Below, one piece after another: positions 34,060-42,942 of a stretch of DNA of 64,000 nt; the stretch's first letter is position 1, and each line of letters opens with the position of its first letter. The translations under genes and the position numbers were made by a program. Under the pieces are notes generated by a model. The model did no database searches. It was not told the DNA's origin and was given only the letters and a program-made list of their open reading frames with translations. The DNA is from VXRJ01 sp965246995 (GTDB lineage Bacteria; Acidobacteriota; Vicinamibacteria; Vicinamibacterales; UBA8438): the NCBI GenBank assembly GCA_965246995.1, contig OZ252008.1, positions 3,472,001-3,536,000 on the forward strand, given 5' to 3'.

Positions 34060-35193
34060 TCAGCGGTCGAGGAATATCGACTTCGGCACGAACGCCGTCA
34101 CCACCTGCGTCAGGTCGACCGCCTCGGCGACGCGGAAGTCGACGGCGATGCTGGCGAGCGAGTAGGCGCGCGCACGATTGACGCCGTACTCCGCCACCAG
34201 GAAGTCGATGGTGGCTGCGACCGCCCTGCGGAGCGCCCGGTCAAGGTCGAGATCGATCCCCATCAGGATGTGGTGCGTCGCATTCTCGGCGCGGGGACCG
34301 TCGATCGGGCGGTTCTTGTGAAGGACAAAGCGGAAGTCACCGGTGAGTGACTGCTCGATCGCGGTGCCGCTCACCTCACCGTCTCCCTGCACCGAGTGGG
34401 GGTCGCCGACGTAGAAACGCGCGCCCGGGTGGAAGACCGGCAGGTAGAGCGTACTGCCGGCAGCCAGGTCCCGAACGTCGAGGTTGCCGCCGAACGGGCC
34501 GGGCGGGCGCGACCCCTGCACGCCTTCCACATCGACCCCCGGCTGCCCCACCGCGGGCGCTTCGGGTGCGACCGCCATCACTCCCATGAAGGGCGCGAGC
34601 GGCACGTGGATGTTGTCGGCCACCAGCGCCATCTCGACACCGTCCACGTCGCCAGTCCGGATGAAGTGTCGGACCGGCTCCATCTCCATCGGCACGTCGG
34701 CGGGTGACGATCCGGGATAGTCGGGAGAAAACACGCCGCTCGTCGCGCTGGTGTTGTTGATGCCGTACGGCACGCGGGTCTCGATGGAGAGAATCTGCAC
34801 CTCCAGCATGTCGCCCGGCTCGGCATCCTCGATGTAGATTGGACCGGTGATGACATGCGCGCTCCGGCCTTCGCGCGGGCGGTCGTCGCGCGTCAGCCAG
34901 AAGTCGATGACGTCCTGGAGGATCTCCTCCGGGGCGACGCCGTACTGGTTGAGGTAGCGCTCGGGATCCTCCGCCTGCGTCGTGCCGGCGTGCGTCAGCG
35001 TGTCGATCCGGACGGTGTCGCCCGAACTGATCGTCAGCACCGGTTCACGGTCGATCGGGAACCAGCCCCACACGACGTTTTCCGGCGTGGAGGGGACATG
35101 GTGCATCGGTTCGGTTCCTTGCGCGCCGGCCCCGCGCGGTGTGGCAATGACCGCGGCGCACAGGAGGAGGCCGAGTAGCGTGCGCTGCACCAT
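34060..35193 (-). CDS. Exported acetamidase/formamidase family protein
   Basis: The 377-residue protein has a signal peptide (TPRGAGAQ, about residue 24). The FmdA/AmdA fold is seen from VLTISSGDTVRIDTLTHAG, ITGPIYIEDAEPGDMLEV, NNTSATSGVFSPDYPG, FGGNLDVRDLAAGSTLYLPV and FHPGARFYVGDPHSVQGDGE, which carry the metal site Asp and His residues. Family members hydrolyse formamide or acetamide to ammonia in the cytoplasm; this one appears periplasmic. The start at 35193 is 5 bases past the PQQ dehydrogenase stop. It is third in the operon cytochrome c, PQQ dehydrogenase, amidase, so the operon may supply or clean up an amide or amine substrate. Confidence 0.85.
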   Translation of the reverse strand: MVQRTLLGLLLCAAVIATPRGAGAQGTEPMHHVPSTPENVVWGWFPIDREPVLTISSGDTVRIDTLTHAGTTQAEDPERYLNQYGVAPEEILQDVIDFWLTRDDRPREGRSAHVITGPIYIEDAEPGDMLEVQILSIETRVPYGINNTSATSGVFSPDYPGSSPADVPMEMEPVRHFIRTGDVDGVEMALVADNIHVPLAPFMGVMAVAPEAPAVGQPGVDVEGVQGSRPPGPFGGNLDVRDLAAGSTLYLPVFHPGARFYVGDPHSVQGDGEVSGTAIEQSLTGDFRFVLHKNRPIDGPRAENATHHILMGIDLDLDRALRRAVAATIDFLVAEYGVNRARAYSLASIAVDFRVAEAVDLTQVVTAFVPKSIFLDR

Positions 35194-35198
35194 AACCG

Positions 35199-36869
35199 CT
35201 ACTCCTCGCGCAACGCGTAGACGAAGAGCGAGTTGCCCGACGCGACCGCGACGTATTGCCTTCCGTCGATCGCGTAGCTGATCGGGCCGTTCGCAATCAC
35301 CCCGCCGAGCGTCCGCCGCCACAGCAAGTCGCCGCTCTCCGCGTCAAGCGCGTGGAAGTAGCCCTCACGGTTGCCGGTGAAGAGCACGTCGGTCGCCGTC
35401 GTCAGGATGCCGCTGCTCGTCACGTCCGTCATGTCGTACTTCCAGCGCTCCTCGCCGGTCGCCGGATCGATCGCGATGACGGCGCCGCTCCCCGCCTCCT
35501 CGGTCCAGGTGTTGATGTGGCCCCGCCCCAGGTTCGGGATGGCGCCACCCGGGATCGGCGGCGCCGGCCGGCCACCCAGGAAGACGCGGCCCTCGACATA
35601 CTCCGCCTCTTCCGCCTCGAAGACCGAGCCGTAACCCTCCCACGCCGACAGGTAGAACAGCCGCGTCGACGGGCTGTACGAGGGCGAGTACCAGTTCGTG
35701 CCACCCTGCACGCCCGGGTAGGTCGTCGCGCCGGGCGGCTGCGGCGTGAAGACCGGCCGGCCGTTGTCATCGAGCCCCTCCGCCCAGTTGACGTCGATGA
35801 ACGGCTGGCCGTTGATGAACTGTCCCGTCTCGCGGTTGAGCACGTAGAAGAAGCCGTTGCGGTTGCCGAACAGCATCAGCTTCAGCATGCTGCCGTCCTG
35901 CGCCGGGTAGTCGATCAGCACAGGCACCTGGACGGAGTCGTAGTCATACGGATCGTTCGGCGTGAACTGGAAGTACCAGTCCAGCTCCCCCGTATCCGGG
36001 TCGAGCGCGACCACCGAGTCGGAGTAGAGGTTGTCGCCCGGCCGCTGGTCCGGGTTCCAGTCGGGTCCCGGGTTGCCGATGCCCCAGTAGATCAGGTCGA
36101 CATCCGGATCGTACGAGCCGGTGATCCACGCCGACGCGCCACCGTAGCGCCAGGAGTCGTCGCCCCACGTCTCGTGGCCCGGCTCGCCCGGCCCGGGGAT
36201 GGTGTAGAACTTCCACACTTCCTCGCCCGTCTCGACGTCGTAGGCCGAGATGAAGCCGCGGATGCCGTACTCGCCGCCCGCCACGCTGACAATCACCTTG
36301 TCCTTGACAATGAGCGGCGCGAGCGTCAGCGCGTAACCGGCGGACGGGCTCTCGACGGAGGTCTGCCAGATCGGCTGGCCGCTCACCGCGTCAATCGCGA
36401 TGAGCTGCGCGTCGATGGTCCCCATGAACAGCGTGTCACCCAGGATGGCGAGACCGCGGTTCACCCGCCCACAGCAGGGGCGGGAGTCGCGCGACGGCGT
36501 GTACTCGTAGCGCCAGAAGACCTGGCCCTGCTCCGCGTCGACCGCGTACACGGTGTTCGGCGCCTCGGTGAGGTACATCATCCCGTCCACCACGAGCGGC
36601 GTCGTCTGGAACACCTGGAGCGAGCGCGCCTGGAACACCCACTGCAACTCGAGCTGATCGACGTTCCCTGGCGTGATCTGGTCGAGCGTCGTATGGCGCT
36701 GGGCCTTGTAGTTCCCCGAGTAGGTAAGCCAGTTGTGCGGCTCGTCAGCCGCGTTCATCAACCGTTCAAACGTGACACCACCCTCCTGCGCCTCGGGCGT
36801 GGAGGCGGCGAACGGAAGGACGATCAGCAGGGTGGCCGTCGCTGCCAGCACGCGCGTCGTTGCGGTCAT
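35199..36869 (-). CDS. PQQ-dependent alcohol-dehydrogenase-type quinoprotein
   Basis: The 556-residue periplasmic propeller has a signal peptide ending STPEAQ (residue 28). The PQQ-stacking vicinal cysteines are Cys132-Cys133 (SRPCCGRVNRG). Blade W-motifs recur (GQVFWRY, GELDWYF, GEERWKY, GDLLWRR), and the metal/catalytic region ITGSYDPDVDLIYWGIGNPG is present. Its ATG overlaps the cytochrome c stop by 4 bases (36866-36869), so electrons probably pass to that diheme protein. It is about half identical by eye to the quinoprotein at 32334-33986. Confidence 0.92.
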   Translation of the reverse strand: MTATTRVLAATATLLIVLPFAASTPEAQEGGVTFERLMNAADEPHNWLTYSGNYKAQRHTTLDQITPGNVDQLELQWVFQARSLQVFQTTPLVVDGMMYLTEAPNTVYAVDAEQGQVFWRYEYTPSRDSRPCCGRVNRGLAILGDTLFMGTIDAQLIAIDAVSGQPIWQTSVESPSAGYALTLAPLIVKDKVIVSVAGGEYGIRGFISAYDVETGEEVWKFYTIPGPGEPGHETWGDDSWRYGGASAWITGSYDPDVDLIYWGIGNPGPDWNPDQRPGDNLYSDSVVALDPDTGELDWYFQFTPNDPYDYDSVQVPVLIDYPAQDGSMLKLMLFGNRNGFFYVLNRETGQFINGQPFIDVNWAEGLDDNGRPVFTPQPPGATTYPGVQGGTNWYSPSYSPSTRLFYLSAWEGYGSVFEAEEAEYVEGRVFLGGRPAPPIPGGAIPNLGRGHINTWTEEAGSGAVIAIDPATGEERWKYDMTDVTSSGILTTATDVLFTGNREGYFHALDAESGDLLWRRTLGGVIANGPISYAIDGRQYVAVASGNSLFVYALREE

Positions 36870-37687
36870 CGGTTGATCCCCCTCAAGCTGAGCAGGAACG
36901 CCAGCACGTCGGCGCGTTCCTGGTCGGTCAGTGTCTCGGCGTACGACGGCATCGGCGATTCGTCCAGGATGGTGTATTCGCGCAGCTCGTCCTTGTTCAG
37001 TGACCGCAGGCGCTCGTTCTCATCGATGATCTGGACCGTGTAGGTGTCCTCGTTCAGCCGCCGTCCGTTGTAGCGCATGCCGTCGTTCGTGACGATCCGG
37101 ACCGGCCGGTTGATCGGCAGCATCGCCTCGGTCGGACTCATGAGCGTCGCCGAGAGGGATCCGGCGGTTCGTGTCGTGGCGATCGTGGTCAGGTTCGGCG
37201 CAACGCGCGATCCCTCGCCGCCGATCCGGTGGCAGCGCGCACAGTCCCCCTCGCCGCGGTAGATCGCCTCGCCACGCGCCGCGTCCCCACTCGTCGAACC
37301 GGTCGGATCGAAGTCCCCCATCGTGCGGAGGTAGGCGACCAGGCCGGTCAGTTCCGACGCGTTGTAGTCCCCTGCCGGCATCGCGGTGCCCGGGATGCCT
37401 CCCGCGATCACGCCGATCAGATCCCGATCGGAGGCCGCGTTCCGGAACTGCCCGCTCCGCAGATTGACGCCGTCCACCACGTCACCGTCCGGTCCGTGGC
37501 ACCCGACACAGTTCGCGCCGTATACCTGCATCCCGAAGTTGACGTCCGCTTGCAGGTACTCCCCCGCGTGGGCCTGCTGAGCCGCGACGGTTGCGCCGGG
37601 CATCCCCGCTGCCGCGCCGACAGCCACGCCGACGGCCAAGACGCCGGCTGCGGCCATCGCGCGCCGACCAAGTGCTTGCTGTTTCAC
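36866..37687 (-). CDS. Periplasmic diheme cytochrome c
   Basis: The 273-residue exported protein has a signal region to about residue 37 and two heme-binding motifs: CVGCH (60-64) and CARCH (149-153). Distal methionines are likely in IPGTAMPAGDYN and in the C-terminal PMPSYAETLTDQE. It combines two cytochrome c domains, with a beta insert near residues 175-235 (LPINRPVRIVTNDGMRYNGR) typical of cytochromes paired with PQQ dehydrogenases. First gene of the three-gene operon. It should take electrons from the adjacent quinoprotein to the terminal oxidase. Confidence 0.9.
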   Translation of the reverse strand: MKQQALGRRAMAAAGVLAVGVAVGAAAGMPGATVAAQQAHAGEYLQADVNFGMQVYGANCVGCHGPDGDVVDGVNLRSGQFRNAASDRDLIGVIAGGIPGTAMPAGDYNASELTGLVAYLRTMGDFDPTGSTSGDAARGEAIYRGEGDCARCHRIGGEGSRVAPNLTTIATTRTAGSLSATLMSPTEAMLPINRPVRIVTNDGMRYNGRRLNEDTYTVQIIDENERLRSLNKDELREYTILDESPMPSYAETLTDQERADVLAFLLSLRGINR

Positions 37688-37805
37688 GCCGTCCTCCCTC
37701 GATCGCTCCCGGTGTTGCCGAGTGCTGGCTATTCTATCGCCCGTTTTCAGGCAGCGTGTTGAAGTCCCTCGCTAACCCACGTTCCAACTGCGCAGCGCAG
37801 ATCCG

Positions 37806-38504
37806 TTACTGGCAGATGACGCCGTCGTTGTTGGGATCGTTCATGAACGGGTACGCAGGATGGCCGCGGCGGACCGGCGCGATGCCGTGGTTGCGCGCCT
37901 CAGCGCAGGAGATGCGCCCGTTACGGTTGTCGTCCCACGCTGCAACGGCAAGCGGGAGGTCTGATGCTGGCTGCAAGTCAGCGGTCGGCCCGCCCCACAA
38001 ACCCCGCCCCGCTTCCCGCGCTTCGCGTTCGTACTGCCGGAACTCGTCGAGGTACTTGAACGGGAAACGCGTGTATGCGTGGCCATAGCCCTGGCGGATG
38101 ATCTCCGCGTTGACCAGCGTACCGTCGGGCAAATGCACGTATGCGAGCGTTCGTCCGTACTTGTCGGTCCGCTCCCAGTCGTACTCCAGGCGGACCCGTT
38201 TCCCATCGAGCATGCGCTTAGTGAACGCGCTTGCCTCCCGGCCGAAGAACTCGACCGGCCTTCGGGGATCAACTGTCTCGGGGGTATCGACACCTATCAG
38301 TCGTATTCGCCCTAATCCGCTGACGATGATCGTGTCGCCATCCACGACCCGCTCGACCAGGTACTCCTGCGGAGTTTCTGTCGCGGCGCGTCTCGTCTGG
38401 GCAACCGTTGGCTGGACCGCAGCAGTGGTCAGCGCGACAACGCACCACACTAAAGCCTTGAGCTGCGTCGAACGGCAGGTCGTCATCGCGAACAGCCCCC
38501 GCAA
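37806..38504 (-). CDS. Secreted thermonuclease (SNase) with C-terminal excalibur domain
   Basis: The 232-residue protein has a signal peptide (hydrophobic VWCVVALTTAAVQPTVAQ, to residue 36). The staphylococcal-nuclease domain (about 48-170) shows VERVVDGDTIIVSGLGRIRL, IGVDTPE with the Arg/Asp/Glu active-site set, and RTDKYGRTLAYVHLPDG with the second Arg. The excalibur domain (about 190-232) carries the Ca-binding DDNRNGRISCAE loop and paired cysteines. It should cut extracellular DNA/RNA in a Ca-dependent way. Start Met1 or Met7 (MTTCRSTQ). The same two domains recur at the end of the membrane protein gene 355 bases upstream on the same strand. Confidence 0.88.
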   Translation of the reverse strand: MRGLFAMTTCRSTQLKALVWCVVALTTAAVQPTVAQTRRAATETPQEYLVERVVDGDTIIVSGLGRIRLIGVDTPETVDPRRPVEFFGREASAFTKRMLDGKRVRLEYDWERTDKYGRTLAYVHLPDGTLVNAEIIRQGYGHAYTRFPFKYLDEFRQYEREAREAGRGLWGGPTADLQPASDLPLAVAAWDDNRNGRISCAEARNHGIAPVRRGHPAYPFMNDPNNDGVICQ

Positions 38505-38613
38505 GCGGTACGCGTTGCGGAAACTGCAATACGCCTACTCGCGAGAGATCTCAATTATTGCGTACGCCGCTCGACCGCAGTATCAGCGACGACAGCATCT
38601 CGCCGCTCGGAAA

Positions 38614-38841
38614 CTAAGGGCGCCAACGTCGGGTCCTCACCCTTCCGTGATCCACCCGCATCTCCGCCAAGTTGCCTTCCCACCGTCCCGAACCGGCAAG
38701 CTCCAGGATGCGTCTGGCTTTCGCCCGCCGCACGAACTCTGCCAATGCCAGATCCACCACTCTGGAGGAGCTCCTCACTCTGCTGAGCCGGCGCGCTTCG
38801 TCAAGAAGGCGTTCATCGACCGATAGGTGCATTCGCTTCAC
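38614..38841 (-). CDS. Orphan RHH antitoxin (VapB-like)
   Basis: The 75-residue protein MKRMHLSVDERLLDEARRLS has the N-terminal ribbon-helix-helix pattern, and VVDLALAEFVRRAKARRILE is typical of VapB/type II antitoxins (PF09957). It would bind its own promoter and a PIN-domain toxin. No PIN toxin follows within the 109 bases before the thermonuclease gene. It lies 17 bases after the membrane nuclease gene, so it is either an orphan or the relic of a toxin-antitoxin pair. Confidence 0.65.
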   Translation of the reverse strand: MKRMHLSVDERLLDEARRLSRVRSSSRVVDLALAEFVRRAKARRILELAGSGRWEGNLAEMRVDHGRVRTRRWRP

Positions 38842-38858
38842 GAAGTGGCAGTCTACCG

Positions 38859-40952
38859 CTACTCGCAGACGACACCGTCGCCATCCCCGTCCGTCATGTA
38901 CCGGTAGGCCGGATGGTCGCGCCGGACCGGCGCGATGCCGTGATTGCGCGCCTCGGCGCAGGAGACGCGGCCGTTCCCGTTGTCATCCCACGGCGGGCGC
39001 TCCGTGTCGTTCGGACTCGAGGCTGACGGACGCGGAAGCGTCTCGGGCGTGCGAGACGGTGGCCGCACAGCACGGGATGGTGCGGCGGGGCGCTCGCCGT
39101 ACGGGCGCGCGTAGCCCTGACGGATGATCTGCTGGTTGACCGACGCGCCGTCCGCAAGCTGAAGGTCGCCCAGAAAACGGCCGTAGCCATCAACGCCCAC
39201 CGCGCTCCAGCGGACGGATCGGCCCTCGAACGTCGTCCGGACCCACTCCCGCGCGCGATCGCCTGCCGGACCGCCCAGCTCCGGCGCGTCGATGCCGCTG
39301 AACCGGACGCGGAATCGGCGGCAGGCGCTTGCGATGTCGGCCGTGTCACCGTCGATCACGCGCGTGATGCGGCCGTCGCTCCGGGCCGGGGGCGTCAACG
39401 CGGCGAACGACCGCACGTCGTCGCGCGGATATGCACCCCCCAACAGGGCGAACAGCAGAACGACGGCGGCGGCCAGACCGACGCCGGCGCCGACGATCCG
39501 GCCCGCCTTCGAGAACTCTGACGAGCGCGGGTCACCGTCCGCGCTGGAACCGGCGCTGACGCACCTCGCCAGGTGATAGACCGCGATCGCCACGACGCAG
39601 GCAGTCACTAGCGCCAGTGCTATCCCGGCAAGCGTGGTCGACGGGGCCAGCGGCGCGGTGCGCTGTTCCAGCGATAGCCCGTCGACCAGCGTCATCTGGT
39701 ACCCCGAGTAGAAGAGCATCGTCGGCACGAGGAAGAACCCCATCAGTTGCGCGCGCCGCACACCGAAGAGCAAGGGGATCAGGCCGACCGCGGTCGCGCA
39801 GATCAGGATCACCAGGCCACCCGCACCCAGCAGCAGCAGGGTGAGCGCCACGAGGAACGCAATGACGCTCCAGTTGAGGCCGGTCTGGTCGACCGCCCGG
39901 AACCGGGCGGCAACCGATGCGCCCAGCCGCCACAGGGTCACCGCCGCGATGGCACCCGCCGCGATCATGAACAACGCGATCCATCCCAGATCGGCGGGCG
40001 ACACAATCCCTCCGAGGATCTGCTCCACCGCGATCGAGGCGCCGCTCCGGCTTCGGCCGATCAGGTACAGCGCGGCGATTGCAAAGAGCGCCTCGGACGT
40101 GTTGAGCGACGACGTGGTGACCAGGTACGCGCGGTCTTGTGCGTCTCGGTCGCCACGCCGTCCGACCCACCCCTCCAGCAACAGCAACAGGGTTGCCGCG
40201 TTCGCCGCTCCGAGGCCGGGCAGCAACCCCACGAGCAAGCCTGCCAATCCGCCTCGCACGCCAGGCCAGGCGATGACTGCGGTCGTGGGATTGGGTGACA
40301 CGTCGGGCGGCGGAAGCGCGGGTGCTCCGCGCGTTGTCCCGATCGCGAACAGCAGGCCGGCGACACCGAATAAACCGGCCAGCGCGGGAAAGAAGGCATT
40401 GACCGGCGCATCGAGTCACCCGGCAACGAGCGGGGATCCGAACACCGCGACCCCGAGCAGGCCACTCGCGAGAAATGCGATGAACGACCAGCCGACGTGC
40501 GAGTCGCTCAAGATCAGCACTAACGACACCCCGGCCAGAACGAAGAACATCCAGGGAGCGATCGCATCCTCCACCGCGCCGACCAGGTTGCCGAACAGCA
40601 GCAGTGCGGCAATCACGACGAGACCGATGCCGAGACCGAGGACGCTTCCCGCCACAGAGAGCCGGAGCGCGAGATTCCCGTGCCCCTGCTTGACGAGCCG
40701 GTGTCCCGGCAACAGCGCGAACGACTCGTCACCCGGGACGCCCAGAAACAGCCCCGGCACGACATCGAAGAAAGTGTGGGAGATCGCCAGCGCGCAGGTG
40801 AACGCCAGTAGTGCGGAATACTCGATGCCCAAGGCTGCGCAACTCGCGCTGCTCGCCAATAGCAGGGCCGTCACCGTATTGACGTGGATGCCCGGCACCA
40901 GACCGGTGACGATGCCTGTTAGTGCACCGAAGACCGAGGCGACGATCACCAT
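38859..40952 (-). CDS. TctA-like membrane protein fused to thermonuclease and excalibur domains (in-frame UGA)
   Basis: One frame spans 697 codons, broken only by a TGA at 40416-40418 (codon 179). Residues 1-460 are a polytopic membrane protein of the TctA/COG1784 type (GALTGIVTGLVPGIHVNTVT; FFDVVPGLFLGVPGDESFAL; and a second GLLVGLLPGLGAANAATL repeat). After a further helix (about 485-507) comes an SNase domain (about 526-617: RVIDGDTADIA, RFSGIDAPELGG, DGYGRFLGDL), then a linker and an excalibur domain (655-697, NGNGRVSCAEARNHGIAP). The nuclease would face outward. The UGA sits between helices, in SPLVAG-stop-LDAPV, with no Cys-like context, so a nonsense mutation or read error is likelier than selenocysteine. 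The gene overlaps the OB-fold gene by 7 bases. Probably a membrane channel coupled to nucleic-acid cleavage. Confidence 0.75.
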
Positions 40953-41662
40953 GTGTCGACGGGAAACACCCGCTGCACGTTGAGCGACGGCGCGCCCTGA
41001 AACATCTCGACTTCCGCCGTTGCCAGGAACGGTTCGTCCGACAGCAGCAGGTCCACCTCGCAGTCCGTCTGGTCACCCTCGAACATGATTCCCTGCACGC
41101 GGGCAGTTGCCGCACCCGCAGGCCTGCCGGCATCGGCAAGCGTCAATCGCAGATGTTCCCGCCCGGCCCGGCTCTCGAAGAATTCCGCGTCGAGCGCAAT
41201 CAGCGGGCCGACCAGCAGCGTCGCGCCCACCTGCGTCGCGGCCGCGGCGGCCGAAACCGCATCGGTCGGGGGCGTCAGCACCACATGGGCGGACGACAGG
41301 GGGCGGACCTGAGGCTGCCCTGAGTACATCCCGAGATTGCCGGCAATACGCACCGTCTCGCCACGGACCGGCTTCACCGGCAGGCAGCCCAGTGTCGGGA
41401 AGACCGGCACGTCGACGAAGAGATCCTCCGTCGGCTCGTGCATCTCGATGATCACGATCCCTTGCCGGGTCGTGCGGACGGAGGTCACCCGTCCTTCTAT
41501 CTGAACCGTCGTTCCCGCAAACCGCGGATCGACGATGTGCGCCGCAGTCAGGTCAGGCAGGGCACCTAATGCCTCGGAATAGACGTAGCGGCGATTGGTG
41601 ACGAAGAGGACCGTGAGCGCCACGAGCGCCGCCACCGCGACGGGATATCGGAAGCGCGTCAT
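40946..41662 (-). CDS. Membrane-anchored OB-fold protein linked to the nuclease fusion
   Basis: The 238-residue protein has an N-terminal hydrophobic anchor (YPVAVAALVALTVLFV) and two OB-like beta domains. The first (about 40-130) contains AGTTVQIEGRVTSVRTTRQG, VIIEMHEPTEDLFVDVPVF and VRGETVRIAGNLGMYSGQPQ, the pattern of nucleic-acid-binding OB folds found with secreted nucleases (YhcR type). The second (about 150-235) has ATARVQGIMFEGDQTDCEVD. Its stop overlaps the start of the TctA-nuclease gene by 7 bases, so the two are cotranslated. It likely binds nucleic acid outside the inner membrane and presents it to the fusion protein; this is inference from domain type and coupling. Confidence 0.65.
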   Translation of the reverse strand: MTRFRYPVAVAALVALTVLFVTNRRYVYSEALGALPDLTAAHIVDPRFAGTTVQIEGRVTSVRTTRQGIVIIEMHEPTEDLFVDVPVFPTLGCLPVKPVRGETVRIAGNLGMYSGQPQVRPLSSAHVVLTPPTDAVSAAAAATQVGATLLVGPLIALDAEFFESRAGREHLRLTLADAGRPAGAATARVQGIMFEGDQTDCEVDLLLSDEPFLATAEVEMFQGAPSLNVQRVFPVDTW

Positions 41663-41675
41663 CGCGGTCCGGCCG

Positions 41676-42875
41676 CTACGCCGGCGCCGGTGCGGTCTGG
41701 GCAGGCTGCGCGCAAGCGGCCAGGTGCGTCATCGCCGCGTCCACCCCGCCCGCCTGGTGCGGAATGGGCGCAAGGCCGAGGCCCATCTCGACGCCGGCGA
41801 GCGTACCCAGGAGGCTCAGATCGTTGAAGTCGCCCAGGTGGCCGATCCGGAAGACCTTGCCCGCCAGCTTCGTCAGGCCGATGCCCAAAGACATGTCGAA
41901 CCGGTCGAGCACGGCGTCGATCAGCGTGTTGGCGTCGTATCCTTCCGGCGTCATGACGGCGGTGATCGACGAGCTGTAGGCCGTGTCGTCGAGGCAGAGC
42001 AACTCGAGGCCCCAGGCGTGAACGGCGCGGCGCGTCGCGTCGGCATGTCGGTCATGGCGCGCGAAGACGTTCGACATGCCCTCCGCGTCGAGCATCCGGA
42101 GCGCTTCGCGGAGACCGTAGAGCAGGTTCGTCGGCGGCGTGTAGGGGAAGAGTCCCTTCGCATTCGCCGCGATGATCGGTGACCACTCCCAGTAACTGTG
42201 GGGGAGCTTGGCGCTATCGACGGCGGCGCGCGCCTTCTCGCTGACAGCGTTCAGCGACAGGCCGGGTGGAAGCATCAACCCCTTCTGCGAGGCCCCGACC
42301 GTCACGTCGACACCCCACTCGTCATGCCGGTAGTCGATCGACGCGAGCGACGAGATGGTGTCGACCATCAGTAACGCCGGATGACGCACCGCGTCGATGG
42401 CTCGCCGCACCGCGGCGATGTCGCTCGTGACGCCCGTCGAGGTCTCGTTGTGGACCACGCAGACCGCCTTGATCCGATGGCCGGTGTCGTCCGCCAGATA
42501 CGCTTCGATGGCAGCCGCATCGACCGGGTGCCTCCAGTCGCCCGGCAGGAAAATCGGCTCCAGGCCGAGGCGCACCGCTATCCCCCGCCAGAGCGTCGCG
42601 AAGTGGCCGGTCTCGGCCATCAGCACGCGGTCACCCGGGGAGAGCGTGTTGGCGAGCGCCGCCTCCCACGCGCCGGTGCCGGACGCGGGGTACAGCACCA
42701 CCGGTTGTGTCGTGCCGACAATCGGTCCAATCCGTTCGAGCACCTCGCCGGTCAACTCGCGGAAAGCCGGTCCGCGGTGATCGATGGTGGGCGCCGCCAT
42801 CGCGCGCAGGACGCGATCCGGCACGTTGGTGGGGCCCGGAATCTGCAGGAAGTGGCGGCCGCTCCGGTGTGTCAT
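41676..42875 (-). CDS. Class V aminotransferase (serine-pyruvate/alanine-glyoxylate type)
   Basis: The 399-residue cytoplasmic PLP enzyme begins with the HFLQIPGPTNVPDRVLRAM motif of serine-glyoxylate or alanine-glyoxylate aminotransferases. ASGTGAWEAALANTLSPGD, CVVHNETSTGVTSDI, LLMVDTISSLASIDY, and the PLP lysine in VGASQKGLMLPPGL are all present, as is the C-terminal FRIGHLGDFN. It probably moves the amino group of serine or alanine to glyoxylate or pyruvate, a step in glyoxylate or serine metabolism. The D-lactate/glycolate-type dehydrogenase diverges from it across a 67-base gap, which makes a glycolate-glyoxylate connection plausible. Confidence 0.88.
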   Translation of the reverse strand: MTHRSGRHFLQIPGPTNVPDRVLRAMAAPTIDHRGPAFRELTGEVLERIGPIVGTTQPVVLYPASGTGAWEAALANTLSPGDRVLMAETGHFATLWRGIAVRLGLEPIFLPGDWRHPVDAAAIEAYLADDTGHRIKAVCVVHNETSTGVTSDIAAVRRAIDAVRHPALLMVDTISSLASIDYRHDEWGVDVTVGASQKGLMLPPGLSLNAVSEKARAAVDSAKLPHSYWEWSPIIAANAKGLFPYTPPTNLLYGLREALRMLDAEGMSNVFARHDRHADATRRAVHAWGLELLCLDDTAYSSSITAVMTPEGYDANTLIDAVLDRFDMSLGIGLTKLAGKVFRIGHLGDFNDLSLLGTLAGVEMGLGLAPIPHQAGGVDAAMTHLAACAQPAQTAPAPA

Positions 42876-42928
42876 GCGCGTAATCTACCGTACCCGTGGA
42901 CACACCCCGCAACCCCGGCACCGCGTTC

Positions 42929-42934
42929 TATACT
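42929..42934 (+). promoter_or_regulatory. Putative -10 box (TATACT) of a leaderless or near-leaderless transcript
   Basis: TATACT lies only 8 bases before the ATG at 42943. If used, transcription would start at or within a few bases of the start codon. No -35 box is obvious. Confidence 0.3.
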
Positions 42935-42942
42935 CCGAGCCG

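Noticed and set aside
40416..40418. Selenocysteine at the TGA of the TctA-like protein
   Set aside because: No C-x-x-C or redox context, the residue lies in a loop of a transporter fold, and no convincing SECIS-like hairpin follows.
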